From Siphonodentalium dalli (Eukaryota; Mollusca; Scaphopoda; Gadilida; Siphonodentaliidae), in NCBI GenBank assembly GCA_032622095.1, contig CP136068.1:4751314-4815313 (forward strand): 64,000 nt of DNA, written 5' to 3'. Shown here in pieces: positions 12,183 through 26,425 of the stretch; position 1 is the first letter of the stretch; the number at the start of each line of letters is the position of its first letter. The notes beneath the pieces are model-generated. The model saw nothing but the letters and a program-made list of their open reading frames with translations. It had not been told where the DNA came from and searched no databases. Position numbers and translations under genes: made by a program.

Positions 12183-13892
12183 CTGGACACTTTTGCAACC
12201 CTTATTACTCGAAAAGTACCAGGAGTAGCACACTAAATATTGGTACGTATCTTTGGGTCAAAGAGTTGTATGCCATCGTCGCATAAAGAATATTTTCCGC
12301 GTTTTCTCCGAGGAGTTATCTCCCTTTATCTGAAAAAATGTCATTTTATTATCTCGGAAATTATAAGCAGCAGAGCATCGAAAATTGGACCGTATGCACA
12401 CCTCGATATGCCCTGCTGCCCACGGGCATCAAAACTTGTGTCCGCGCTTTTCCTGAGGAGTTACCGCCCATAAATAGGCAAACCTCTATTTGATTTACTA
12501 TGCTGTACTCTCGTATCATTAGAGATAACTGCATTTGGATTTCATAGTCGTGTTGACAGTTGTCAGTTTAGTCTGAAAAAGAAAATTGAACAGGGTCGGC
12601 CATATATTTTGACGCTGGGGTGGGGGCAAAATTTTCGAAAAAAAAAGGTTTTGATTGACATTCCTCTATTTAAGTATGTTGATTCCCTGAACGAAAACAA
12701 ATCCATACTAGAAAGGATTTTTGAAATCAGAGAAGACATGCAAGAGTTACGGGCCCTCAAACTTTGCAATTTTGGGCCCATGTGCTTGTGACCACATCTC
12801 CTCCGAAGATATCGAATATAGGATGTCATCTGATACGCCAATATGTGCGGACTGAAGAGGGCACGCGACTGGCCAAATTTTGCCAGTGTCGGTTCATTAT
12901 TGTGGGTCTGGGGAGGGGTGGTCCGTGGTACCAATTTTTAATTATTCTCGGAATCAGATGAAACTTGGAATATAACATCTGCAACATCAGCCGATCTAGA
13001 AGCTGGAAGAATTTCGAAAATCCATCGAAAACTAAAAGAATCGCGGGCCCTCAAACTTTGCAATTTTGGGCCCATGTGCTTGATAACACATCTCCTCCGA
13101 AGAGATCGAACATAGGATGTCATCTGATACGAAAATGCGTACGGACTGAAGACGGCACGCGGTGGGCCAAATTTTGCAAGTGTCGGTTCAGTATTGTGGG
13201 TCTGGGGAGGGGTGGTCAGTGGTACCAATTTTTAATTCTTTTCCGAATCAGATGAAACTTAGAATATAACATCTGCAACATCAGCCGATCTCGAAGCTGA
13301 AAACAGATCGTAAATACGTTGGGAAATGGCGGAGATTTTGGCCGTCCAATTTTATATTTGGGCCCATATGCTTTCCAATAATCAAAGTGTTATCCGTCTC
13401 CAAATCAGATGAAATTTACACTATACAATCTATGTTAGCGGCAGATCGCAAAACTGAAAATAATTTTAAAATCCGTTGGAAACTAACGGAGTTACGGGCC
13501 CTCAAACTTCGCATTTTGTGCCAGGGTTGATGTTTTCCCAATCCCGTCACCCAATTTCGAGGCAGGGGTGGGGTCACGTCCAAACACTTGAGATAAACCT
13601 ACACATGTCTTGACAACATATACTCACCATACTTCACATTTTACGTCCCTAAACTGGGATTCTTTCCACTCATGATTTTCCCTATTATTATACTTCCATG
13701 GTGTAACCAAGGAAGTATATTGTGTTTCTACTGCGGCCGTTTTCTGTTTAATTGAAAATACTCAGAAACTAATGGGAGGAGGACCGCGAAATCTCTAGCG
13801 AATATAGGCATCTAAGGTCTACTAAAAATAATGGTATCCAGATGTTGGTCCAATATCTTTTGACAGAGTTATGGCCCTTTTTCGATTATTTT

Positions 13893-13927
<35 letters not shown>

Positions 13928-15657
13928 CTGGACACTTTTGCAACCCTTATTACTCGAAAAGTACCAGGAGTAGCACACTAAATATTGGTACGTATCTTTG
14001 GGTCAAAGAGTTGTATGCCATCGTCGCATAAAGAATATTTTCCGCGTTTTCTCCGAGGAGTTATCTCCCTTTATCTGAAAAAATGTCATTTTATTATCTC
14101 GGAAATTATAAGCAGCAGAGCATCGAAAATTGGACCGTATGCACACCTCGATATGCCCTGCTGCCCACGGGCATCAAAACTTGTGTCCGCGCTTTTCCTG
14201 AGGAGTTACCGCCCATAAATAGGCAAACCTCTATTTGATTTACTATGCTGTACTCTCGTATCATTAGAGATAACTGCATTTGGATTTCATAGTCGTGTTG
14301 ACAGTTGTCAGTTTAGTCTGAAAAAGAAAATTGAACAGGGTCGGCCATATATTTTGACGCTGGGGTGGGGGCAAAATTTTCGAAAAAAAAAGGTTTTGAT
14401 TGACATTCCTCTATTTAAGTATGTTGATTCCCTGAACGAAAACAAATCCATACTAGAAAGGATTTTTGAAATCAGAGAAGACATGCAAGAGTTACGGGCC
14501 CTCAAACTTTGCAATTTTGGGCCCATGTGCTTGTGACCACATCTCCTCCGAAGATATCGAATATAGGATGTCATCTGATACGCCAATATGTGCGGACTGA
14601 AGAGGGCACGCGACTGGCCAAATTTTGCCAGTGTCGGTTCATTATTGTGGGTCTGGGGAGGGGTGGTCCGTGGTACCAATTTTTAATTATTCTCGGAATC
14701 AGATGAAACTTGGAATATAACATCTGCAACATCAGCCGATCTAGAAGCTGGAAGAATTTCGAAAATCCATCGAAAACTAAAAGAATCGCGGGCCCTCAAA
14801 CTTTGCAATTTTGGGCCCATGTGCTTGATAACACATCTCCTCCGAAGAGATCGAACATAGGATGTCATCTGATACGAAAATGCGTACGGACTGAAGACGG
14901 CACGCGGTGGGCCAAATTTTGCAAGTGTCGGTTCAGTATTGTGGGTCTGGGGAGGGGTGGTCAGTGGTACCAATTTTTAATTCTTTTCCGAATCAGATGA
15001 AACTTAGAATATAACATCTGCAACATCAGCCGATCTCGAAGCTGAAAACAGATCGTAAATACGTTGGGAAATGGCGGAGATTTTGGCCGTCCAATTTTAT
15101 ATTTGGGCCCATATGCTTTCCAATAATCAAAGTGTTATCCGTCTCCAAATCAGATGAAATTTACACTATACAATCTATGTTAGCGGCAGATCGCAAAACT
15201 GAAAATAATTTTAAAATCCGTTGGAAACTAACGGAGTTACGGGCCCTCAAACTTCGCATTTTGTGCCAGGGTTGATGTTTTCCCAATCCCGTCACCCAAT
15301 TTCGAGGCAGGGGTGGGGTCACGTCCAAACACTTGAGATAAACCTACACATGTCTTGACAACATATACTCACCATACTTCACATTTTACGTCCCTAAACT
15401 GGGATTCTTTCCACTCATGATTTTCCCTATTATTATACTTCCATGGTGTAACCAAGGAAGTATATTGTGTTTCTACTGCGGCCGTTTTCTGTTTAATTGA
15501 AAATACTCAGAAACTAATGGGAGGAGGACCGCGAAATCTCTAGCGAATATAGGCATCTAAGGTCTACTAAAAATAATGGTATCCAGATGTTGGTCCAATA
15601 TCTTTTGACAGAGTTATGGCCCTTTTTCGATTATTTTTCATTATTATTATTATTATT
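4965..15657 (+). repeat. Satellite block B1, 1745-bp monomers (6 copies plus a terminal module)
   Basis: Hairpin starts at 4965, 6710, 8455, 10200, 11945, 13690 and 15435, every 1745 bp. Family B markers: body head ACTGGACACTTTTGCAACCC, (ATT)10ATA, an A9 run near 5662, and module variants AATTGAAAAT, GCGAATATAGG, ATCCAGATG and CTTTTGACAG. The head differs strongly from family A, whereas the core sub-repeats are close to A. The block has an internal split: modules at 4965, 6710 and 8455 read TATTGTTTTTC, while those at 10200, 11945, 13690 and 15435 read TATTGTGTTTC. The first monomer also has a private GCCCGTGG (5941) where the others have GTCCGTGG. The block ends in a body-less B module at 15435-15657. 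Confidence 0.97.
15435..15657 (+). repeat. Body-less B module at the B to A' junction
   Basis: A B-type module (TATTGTGTTTC, AATTGAAAAT, GCGAATATAGG, ATCCAGATG) ending in (ATT)6ATA and joined to the A' hairpin at 15658, which has the A combination. Spacing is 223 bp. Confidence 0.92.
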
Positions 15658-15860
15658 ATACTTCCATGGTGTAACCAAGGAAGTATATTGTTTTTCTACT
15701 GCGGCCGTTTTCTGTTTAATTGGAAATACTCAGAAACTAATGGGAGGAGGACCGCGAAATCTCTAGCGAATGAAGGCATCTAAGGTCTACTAAAAATAAT
15801 GGTATCCGGATGTTGGTCCAATATCTTTTAACAGAGTTATGGCCCTTTTTCGATTATTTT

Positions 15861-15907
<47 letters not shown>

Positions 15908-17617
15908 CTACAGTATTTTTCAACGCCCAAATCTCGGAATGTATTAGTACTAGAAAACTCAAGTTTGGTAAGTATGTTGGGGTAAATGAGTTCTATGCCT
16001 TTGGCTCATAACGGATATTGTCCGCATTTACCCCGTGGAGTTATCTCCCTTTATATGAAAAAATGTCATTTTATTATCTCGGAAATTATAAGGAGCAGAG
16101 CATCGAAAATTGGACTGTATACACATCTCGATATGCCCTACTGCCCACGGGCTTCAGAACTTGTGTCCGCGCTTTCCCTGAGGAGTTACCGCCCATAGTT
16201 GGCAAACCTCTATTTGATTGTACTCTGTTGTCCTCTTGTATCATTCCAGATAACTGCATGTGGTTTTCATAGTCGTGTTGACCGTTGTCAGTTTAGTCAG
16301 AGAAGGAAATTTTGACAGGGTCGGACATATATTTTGACACTGGGGTGGGGGGCAAATTGTTTGCAAAATAAAATTTTGATTGACATTCATATATTTAAGT
16401 TTATGTATTTCCCGAACGAAAACAAACTCATACCGGAAAGGATTTTTGAAATCCGAGAAGAAATGCAAGAGTTACGGGCCCTCAAAGTTTGCAATTTGGG
16501 CCCATGTGCTTGATAACACATCTCCTCCGAAGATGTCGAAGTTTGGATGTCAGCTGATACGCCAACGTGTGCGGACGGAAGAGGGCACGCGGTGGGCCAA
16601 ATTTTGCCAGTGTCGGTTCATTATTGTGGGTCTGGGGAGGGGTGGTCCGTGGTACCAATTTTTAATTCTTCTCGGAATCAGATGAAACTTGGAATATAAC
16701 ATCTGCAACATCAGCCGATCTAGAAACTGGACGAATTTCGAAAATCCATCGAAAACTAAAAGAATCGCGGGCCCTCAAACTTTGCAATTTTGGGCCCATG
16801 TGCTTGATAACACATCTCCTCCGAAGATATCGAACATAGGATGTCATCTGATACGAAAATGCGTACGGACTGGAGACGGCACGCGGTGGGCCAAATGTTG
16901 CCAGTGTCGGTTCATTATTGTGGGTCTGGGGAGGGGTGGTCCGTGGTGCCGAATTTTAATTCTTCTCGGAATCAGATGAAACTTGGAATATAATATCTGC
17001 AACATCAGCCGATCTCGAAGCTGAACACAGATCGTAAATACGTTGGAAAATGGCGGAGATTTTGGCCGTACAAGTTTGAATTTGGGCCCATATGCTTTCC
17101 AATAATCAAAGTGTTATCCGTATCCAAATCAGATGAAATTTATACTATGCAATCTATGTCAGCCGCAAATCACAAAACTGGAAACAACTTTAAAATCCGT
17201 TGGAAACTGACGAAGTTACGGGGCCTCAAACTTAGCAGTTTGTGCCAGGGGTTGATGTTTTCCCAATCCCGTCACCCAATTTCGAGGCAGGGGTGGGGTC
17301 ACGTCCAAACACTTGAGATCAACCTACACATATTAGGACAACATATAATCACCATACTTCATATTTTCCGTCCATAAACTGCGATTCTTTCCACTCATGA
17401 TTGATCCTATTATTATACTTCCATGGTGTAACCAAGGAAGTATATTGTTTTTCTACTGCGGCCGTTTTCTGTTTAATTGGAAATACTCAGAAACTAATGG
17501 GAGGAGGACCGCGAAATCTCTAGCGAATGAAGGCATCTAAGGTCTACTAAAAATAATGGTATCCGGATGTTGGTCCAATATCTTTTAACAGAGTTATGGC
17601 CCTTTTTCGATTATTTT

Positions 17618-17664
<47 letters not shown>

Positions 17665-19374
17665 CTACAGTATTTTTCAACGCCCAAATCTCGGAATGTA
17701 TTAGTACTAGAAAACTCAAGTTTGGTAAGTATGTTGGGGTAAATGAGTTCTATGCCTTTGGCTCATAACGGATATTGTCCGCATTTACCCCGTGGAGTTA
17801 TCTCCCTTTATATGAAAAAATGTCATTTTATTATCTCGGAAATTATAAGGAGCAGAGCATCGAAAATTGGACTGTATACACATCTCGATATGCCCTACTG
17901 CCCACGGGCTTCAGAACTTGTGTCCGCGCTTTCCCTGAGGAGTTACCGCCCATAGTTGGCAAACCTCTATTTGATTGTACTCTGTTGTCCTCTTGTATCA
18001 TTCCAGATAACTGCATGTGGTTTTCATAGTCGTGTTGACCGTTGTCAGTTTAGTCAGAGAAGGAAATTTTGACAGGGTCGGACATATATTTTGACACTGG
18101 GGTGGGGGGCAAATTGTTTGCAAAATAAAATTTTGATTGACATTCATATATTTAAGTTTATGTATTTCCCGAACGAAAACAAACTCATACCGGAAAGGAT
18201 TTTTGAAATCCGAGAAGAAATGCAAGAGTTACGGGCCCTCAAAGTTTGCAATTTGGGCCCATGTGCTTGATAACACATCTCCTCCGAAGATGTCGAAGTT
18301 TGGATGTCAGCTGATACGCCAACGTGTGCGGACGGAAGAGGGCACGCGGTGGGCCAAATTTTGCCAGTGTCGGTTCATTATTGTGGGTCTGGGGACGGGT
18401 GGTCCGTGGTACCAATTTTTAATTTTTCTCGGAATCAGATGAAACTTGGAATATAACATCTGCAACATCAGCCGATCTAGAAACTGGACGAATTTCGAAA
18501 ATCCATCGAAAACTAAAAGAATCGCGGGCCCTCAAACTTTGCAATTTTGGGCCCATGTGCTTGATAACACATCTCCTCCGAAGATATCGAACATAGGATG
18601 TCATCTGATACGAAAATGCGTACGGACTGGAGACGGCACGCGGTGGGCCAAATGTTGCCAGTGTCGGTTCATTATTGTGGGTCTGGGGAGGGGTGGTCCG
18701 TGGTGCCGAATTTTAATTCTTCTCGGAATCAGATGAAACTTGGAATATAATATCTGCAACATCAGCCGATCTCGAAGCTGAACACAGATCGTAAATACGT
18801 TGGAAAATGGCGGAGATTTTGGCCGTACAAGTTTGAATTTGGGCCCATATGCTTTCCAATAATCAAAGTGTTATCCGTATCCAAATCAGATGAAATTTAT
18901 ACTATGCAATCTATGTCAGCCGCAAATCACAAAACTGGAAACAACTTTAAAATCCGTTGGAAACTGACGAAGTTACGGGGCCTCAAACTTAGCAGTTTGT
19001 GCCAGGGGTTGATGTTTTCCCAATCCCGTCACCCAATTTCGAGGCAGGGGTGGGGTCACGTCCAAACACTTGAGATCAACCTACACATATTAGGACAACA
19101 TATAATCACCATACTTCATATTTTCCGTCCATAAACTGCGATTCTTTCCACTCATGATTGATCCTATTATTATACTTCCATGGTGTAACCAAGGAAGTAT
19201 ATTGTTTTTCTACTGCGGCCGTTTTCTGTTTAATTGGAAATACTCAGAAACTAATGGGAGGAGGACCGCGAAATCTCTAGCGAATGAAGGCATCTAAGGT
19301 CTACTAAAAATAATGGTATCCGGATGTTGGTCCAATATCTTTTAACAGAGTTATGGCCCTTTTTCGATTATTTT

Positions 19375-19421
<47 letters not shown>

Positions 19422-21131
19422 CTACAGTATTTTTCAACGCCCAAATCTCGGAATGTATTAGTACTAGAAAACTCAAGTTTGGTAAGTATGTTGGGGTAAA
19501 TGAGTTCTATGCCTTTGGCTCATAACGGATATTGTCCGCATTTACCCCGTGGAGTTATCTCCCTTTATATGAAAAAATGTCATTTTATTATCTCGGAAAT
19601 TATAAGGAGCAGAGCATCGAAAATTGGACTGTATACACATCTCGATATGCCCTACTGCCCACGGGCTTCAGAACTTGTGTCCGCGCTTTCCCTGAGGAGT
19701 TACCGCCCATAGTTGGCAAACCTCTATTTGATTGTACTCTGTTGTCCTCTTGTATCATTCCAGATAACTGCATGTGGTTTTCATAGTCGTGTTGACCGTT
19801 GTCAGTTTAGTCAGAGAAGGAAATTTTGACAGGGTCGGACATATATTTTGACACTGGGGTGGGGGGCAAATTGTTTGCAAAATAAAATTTTGATTGACAT
19901 TCATATATTTAAGTTTATGTATTTCCCGAACGAAAACAAACTCATACCGGAAAGGATTTTTGAAATCCGAGAAGAAATGCAAGAGTTACGGGCCCTCAAA
20001 GTTTGCAATTTGGGCCCATGTGCTTGATAACACATCTCCTCCGAAGATGTCGAAGTTTGGATGTCAGCTGATACGCCAACGTGTGCGGACGGAAGAGGGC
20101 ACGCGGTGGGCCAAATTTTGCCAGTGTCGGTTCATTATTGTGGGTCTGGGGAGGGGTGGTCCGTGGTACCAATTTTTAATTCTTCTCGGAATCAGATGAA
20201 ACTTGGAATATAACATCTGCAACATCAGCCGATCTAGAAACTGGACGAATTTCGAAAATCCATCGAAAACTAAAAGAATCGCGGGCCCTCAAACTTTGCA
20301 ATTTTGGGCCCATGTGCTTGATAACACATCTCCTCCGAAGATATCGAACATAGGATGTCATCTGATACGAAAATGCGTACGGACTGGAGACGGCACGCGG
20401 TGGGCCAAATGTTGCCAGTGTCGGTTCATTATTGTGGGTCTGGGGAGGGGTGGTCCGTGGTGCCGAATTTTAATTCTTCTCGGAATCAGATGAAACTTGG
20501 AATATAATATCTGCAACATCAGCCGATCTCGAAGCTGAACACAGATCGTAAATACGTTGGAAAATGGCGGAGATTTTGGCCGTACAAGTTTGAATTTGGG
20601 CCCATATGCTTTCCAATAATCAAAGTGTTATCCGTATCCAAATCAGATGAAATTTATACTATGCAATCTATGTCAGCCGCAAATCACAAAACTGGAAACA
20701 ACTTTAAAATCCGTTGGAAACTGACGAAGTTACGGGGCCTCAAACTTAGCAGTTTGTGCCAGGGGTTGATGTTTTCCCAATCCCGTCACCCAATTTCGAG
20801 GCAGGGGTGGGGTCACGTCCAAACACTTGAGATCAACCTACACATATTAGGACAACATATAATCACCATACTTCATATTTTCCGTCCATAAACTGCGATT
20901 CTTTCCACTCATGATTGATCCTATTATTATACTTCCATGGTGTAACCAAGGAAGTATATTGTTTTTCTACTGCGGCCGTTTTCTGTTTAATTGGAAATAC
21001 TCAGAAACTAATGGGAGGAGGACCGCGAAATCTCTAGCGAATGAAGGCATCTAAGGTCTACTAAAAATAATGGTATCCGGATGTTGGTCCAATATCTTTT
21101 AACAGAGTTATGGCCCTTTTTCGATTATTTT

Positions 21132-21178
<47 letters not shown>

Positions 21179-22888
21179 CTACAGTATTTTTCAACGCCCA
21201 AATCTCGGAATGTATTAGTACTAGAAAACTCAAGTTTGGTAAGTATGTTGGGGTAAATGAGTTCTATGCCTTTGGCTCATAACGGATATTGTCCGCATTT
21301 ACCCCGTGGAGTTATCTCCCTTTATATGAAAAAATGTCATTTTATTATCTCGGAAATTATAAGGAGCAGAGCATCGAAAATTGGACTGTATACACATCTC
21401 GATATGCCCTACTGCCCACGGGCTTCAGAACTTGTGTCCGCGCTTTCCCTGAGGAGTTACCGCCCATAGTTGGCAAACCTCTATTTGATTGTACTCTGTT
21501 GTCCTCTTGTATCATTCCAGATAACTGCATGTGGTTTTCATAGTCGTGTTGACCGTTGTCAGTTTAGTCAGAGAAGGAAATTTTGACAGGGTCGGACATA
21601 TATTTTGACACTGGGGTGGGGGGCAAATTGTTTGCAAAATAAAATTTTGATTGACATTCATATATTTAAGTTTATGTATTTCCCGAACGAAAACAAACTC
21701 ATACCGGAAAGGATTTTTGAAATCCGAGAAGAAATGCAAGAGTTACGGGCCCTCAAAGTTTGCAATTTGGGCCCATGTGCTTGATAACACATCTCCTCCG
21801 AAGATGTCGAAGTTTGGATGTCAGCTGATACGCCAACGTGTGCGGACGGAAGAGGGCACGCGGTGGGCCAAATTTTGCCAGTGTCGGTTCATTATTGTGG
21901 GTCTGGGGAGGGGTGGTCCGTGGTACCAATTTTTAATTCTTCTCGGAATCAGATGAAACTTGGAATATAACATCTGCAACATCAGCCGATCTAGAAACTG
22001 GACGAATTTCGAAAATCCATCGAAAACTAAAAGAATCGCGGGCCCTCAAACTTTGCAATTTTGGGCCCATGTGCTTGATAACACATCTCCTCCGAAGATA
22101 TCGAACATAGGATGTCATCTGATACGAAAATGCGTACGGACTGGAGACGGCACGCGGTGGGCCAAATGTTGCCAGTGTCGGTTCATTATTGTGGGTCTGG
22201 GGAGGGGTGGTCCGTGGTGCCGAATTTTAATTCTTCTCGGAATCAGATGAAACTTGGAATATAATATCTGCAACATCAGCCGATCTCGAAGCTGAACACA
22301 GATCGTAAATACGTTGGAAAATGGCGGAGATTTTGGCCGTACAAGTTTGAATTTGGGCCCATATGCTTTCCAATAATCAAAGTGTTATCCGTATCCAAAT
22401 CAGATGAAATTTATACTATGCAATCTATGTCAGCCGCAAATCACAAAACTGGAAACAACTTTAAAATCCGTTGGAAACTGACGAAGTTACGGGGCCTCAA
22501 ACTTAGCAGTTTGTGCCAGGGGTTGATGTTTTCCCAATCCCGTCACCCAATTTCGAGGCAGGGGTGGGGTCACGTCCAAACACTTGAGATCAACCTACAC
22601 ATATTAGGACAACATATAATCACCATACTTCATATTTTCCGTCCATAAACTGCGATTCTTTCCACTCATGATTGATCCTATTATTATACTTCCATGGTGT
22701 AACCAAGGAAGTATATTGTTTTTCTACTGCGGCCGTTTTCTGTTTAATTGGAAATACTCAGAAACTAATGGGAGGAGGACCGCGAAATCTCTAGCGAATG
22801 AAGGCATCTAAGGTCTACTAAAAATAATGGTATCCGGATGTTGGTCCAATATCTTTTAACAGAGTTATGGCCCTTTTTCGATTATTTT

Positions 22889-22935
<47 letters not shown>

Positions 22936-24645
22936 CTACAGTATTTTTCAACGCCCAAATCTCGGAATGTATTAGTACTAGAAAACTCAAGTTTGGTAAG
23001 TATGTTGGGGTAAATGAGTTCTATGCCTTTGGCTCATAACGGATATTGTCCGCATTTACCCCGTGGAGTTATCTCCCTTTATATGAAAAAATGTCATTTT
23101 ATTATCTCGGAAATTATAAGGAGCAGAGCATCGAAAATTGGACTGTATACACATCTCGATATGCCCTACTGCCCACGGGCTTCAGAACTTGTGTCCGCGC
23201 TTTCCCTGAGGAGTTACCGCCCATAGTTGGCAAACCTCTATTTGATTGTACTCTGTTGTCCTCTTGTATCATTCCAGATAACTGCATGTGGTTTTCATAG
23301 TCGTGTTGACCGTTGTCAGTTTAGTCAGAGAAGGAAATTTTGACAGGGTCGGACATATATTTTGACACTGGGGTGGGGGGCAAATTGTTTGCAAAATAAA
23401 ATTTTGATTGACATTCATATATTTAAGTTTATGTATTTCCCGAACGAAAACAAACTCATACCGGAAAGGATTTTTGAAATCCGAGAAGAAATGCAAGAGT
23501 TACGGGCCCTCAAAGTTTGCAATTTGGGCCCATGTGCTTGATAACACATCTCCTCCGAAGATGTCGAAGTTTGGATGTCAGCTGATACGCCAACGTGTGC
23601 GGACGGAAGAGGGCACGCGGTGGGCCAAATTTTGCCAGTGTCGGTTCATTATTGTGGGTCTGGGGAGGGGTGGTCCGTGGTACCAATTTTTAATTCTTCT
23701 CGGAATCAGATGAAACTTGGAATATAACATCTGCAACATCAGCCGATCTAGAAACTGGACGAATTTCGAAAATCCATCGAAAACTAAAAGAATCGCGGGC
23801 CCTCAAACTTTGCAATTTTGGGCCCATGTGCTTGATAACACATCTCCTCCGAAGATATCGAACATAGGATGTCATCTGATACGAAAATGCGTACGGACTG
23901 GAGACGGCACGCGGTGGGCCAAATGTTGCCAGTGTCGGTTCATTATTGTGGGTCTGGGGAGGGGTGGTCCGTGGTGCCGAATTTTAATTCTTCTCGGAAT
24001 CAGATGAAACTTGGAATATAATATCTGCAACATCAGCCGATCTCGAAGCTGAACACAGATCGTAAATACGTTGGAAAATGGCGGAGATTTTGGCCGTACA
24101 AGTTTGAATTTGGGCCCATATGCTTTCCAATAATCAAAGTGTTATCCGTATCCAAATCAGATGAAATTTATACTATGCAATCTATGTCAGCCGCAAATCA
24201 CAAAACTGGAAACAACTTTAAAATCCGTTGGAAACTGACGAAGTTACGGGGCCTCAAACTTAGCAGTTTGTGCCAGGGGTTGATGTTTTCCCAATCCCGT
24301 CACCCAATTTCGAGGCAGGGGTGGGGTCACGTCCAAACACTTGAGATCAACCTACACATATTAGGACAACATATAATCACCATACTTCATATTTTCCGTC
24401 CATAAACTGCGATTCTTTCCACTCATGATTGATCCTATTATTATACTTCCATGGTGTAACCAAGGAAGTATATTGTTTTTCTACTGCGGCCGTTTTCTGT
24501 TTAATTGGAAATACTCAGAAACTAATGGGAGGAGGACCGCGAAATCTCTAGCGAATGAAGGCATCTAAGGTCTACTAAAAATAATGGTATCCGGATGTTG
24601 GTCCAATATCTTTTAACAGAGTTATGGCCCTTTTTCGATTATTTT

Positions 24646-24692
<47 letters not shown>

Positions 24693-26425
24693 CTACAGTA
24701 TTTTTCAACGCCCAAATCTCGGAATGTATTAGTACTAGAAAACTCAAGTTTGGTAAGTATGTTGGGGTAAATGAGTTCTATGCCTTTGGCTCATAACGGA
24801 TATTGTCCGCATTTACCCCGTGGAGTTATCTCCCTTTATATGAAAAAATGTCATTTTATTATCTCGGAAATTATAAGGAGCAGAGCATCGAAAATTGGAC
24901 TGTATACACATCTCGATATGCCCTACTGCCCACGGGCTTCAGAACTTGTGTCCGCGCTTTCCCTGAGGAGTTACCGCCCATAGTTGGCAAACCTCTATTT
25001 GATTGTACTCTGTTGTCCTCTTGTATCATTCCAGATAACTGCATGTGGTTTTCATAGTCGTGTTGACCGTTGTCAGTTTAGTCAGAGAAGGAAATTTTGA
25101 CAGGGTCGGACATATATTTTGACACTGGGGTGGGGGGCAAATTGTTTGCAAAATAAAATTTTGATTGACATTCATATATTTAAGTTTATGTATTTCCCGA
25201 ACGAAAACAAACTCATACCGGAAAGGATTTTTGAAATCCGAGAAGAAATGCAAGAGTTACGGGCCCTCAAAGTTTGCAATTTGGGCCCATGTGCTTGATA
25301 ACACATCTCCTCCGAAGATGTCGAAGTTTGGATGTCAGCTGATACGCCAACGTGTGCGGACGGAAGAGGGCACGCGGTGGGCCAAATTTTGCCAGTGTCG
25401 GTTCATTATTGTGGGTCTGGGGAGGGGTGGTCCGTGGTACCAATTTTTAATTCTTCTCGGAATCAGATGAAACTTGGAATATAACATCTGCAACATCAGC
25501 CGATCTAGAAACTGGACGAATTTCGAAAATCCATCGAAAACTAAAAGAATCGCGGGCCCTCAAACTTTGCAATTTTGGGCCCATGTGCTTGATAACACAT
25601 CTCCTCCGAAGATATCGAACATAGGATGTCATCTGATACGAAAATGCGTACGGACTGGAGACGGCACGCGGTGGGCCAAATGTTGCCAGTGTCGGTTCAT
25701 TATTGTGGGTCTGGGGAGGGGTGGTCCGTGGTGCCGAATTTTAATTCTTCTCGGAATCAGATGAAACTTGGAATATAATATCTGCAACATCAGCCGATCT
25801 CGAAGCTGAACACAGATCGTAAATACGTTGGAAAATGGCGGAGATTTTGGCCGTACAAGTTTGAATTTGGGCCCATATGCTTTCCAATAATCAAAGTGTT
25901 ATCCGTATCCAAATCAGATGAAATTTATACTATGCAATCTATGTCAGCCGCAAATCACAAAACTGGAAACAACTTTAAAATCCGTTGGAAACTGACGAAG
26001 TTACGGGGCCTCAAACTTAGCAGTTTGTGCCAGGGGTTGATGTTTTCCCAATCCCGTCACCCAATTTCGAGGCAGGGGTGGGGTCACGTCCAAACACTTG
26101 AGATCAACCTACACATATTAGGACAACATATAATCACCATACTTCATATTTTCCGTCCATAAACTGCGATTCTTTCCACTCATGATTGATCCTATTATTA
26201 TACTTCCATGGTGTAACCAAGGAAGTATATTGTTTTTCTACTGCGGCCGTTTTCTGTTTAATTGGAAATACTCAGAAACTAATGGGAGGAGGACCGCGAA
26301 ATCTCTAGCGAATGAAGGCATCTAAGGTCTACTAAAAATAATGGTATCCGGATGTTGGTCCAATATCTTTTAACAGAGTTATGGCCCTTTTTCGATTATT
26401 TTTCATTATTATTATTATTATTATT
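15658..26425 (+). repeat. Satellite block A', 1757-bp monomers (6 copies plus a terminal module)
   Basis: Hairpin starts at 15658, 17415, 19172, 20929, 22686, 24443 and 26200, spacing 1757 bp. A' is an A-type monomer with (ATT)14ATA in place of (ATT)7ATA; those 21 bases account for the whole length difference from A (1757 against 1736). Diagnostic substitutions shared by all copies include AAAACTCAAG (A: AAAACACAAG), GTATACACAT (A: GTATGCACAT), GGGCTTCAG (A: GGGCATCAG), GGACGAATTTC (A: GGAAAAATTTC), CAAATGTTGCC (A: CAAATTTTGCC) and CGTATCC (A: CGTCTCC). One copy carries private changes near 18395 (GGGGACGGG) and 18421 (AATTTTTCTC). The block ends in a body-less module at 26200-26425. Confidence 0.97.
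26200..26425 (+). repeat. Body-less module at the A' to A junction
   Basis: An A/A'-type module ending in (ATT)7ATA, the A length, joined to a second complete module at 26426. Spacing is 226 bp. The body before it is A' (ATT14 group); the bodies after it are A. Confidence 0.92.
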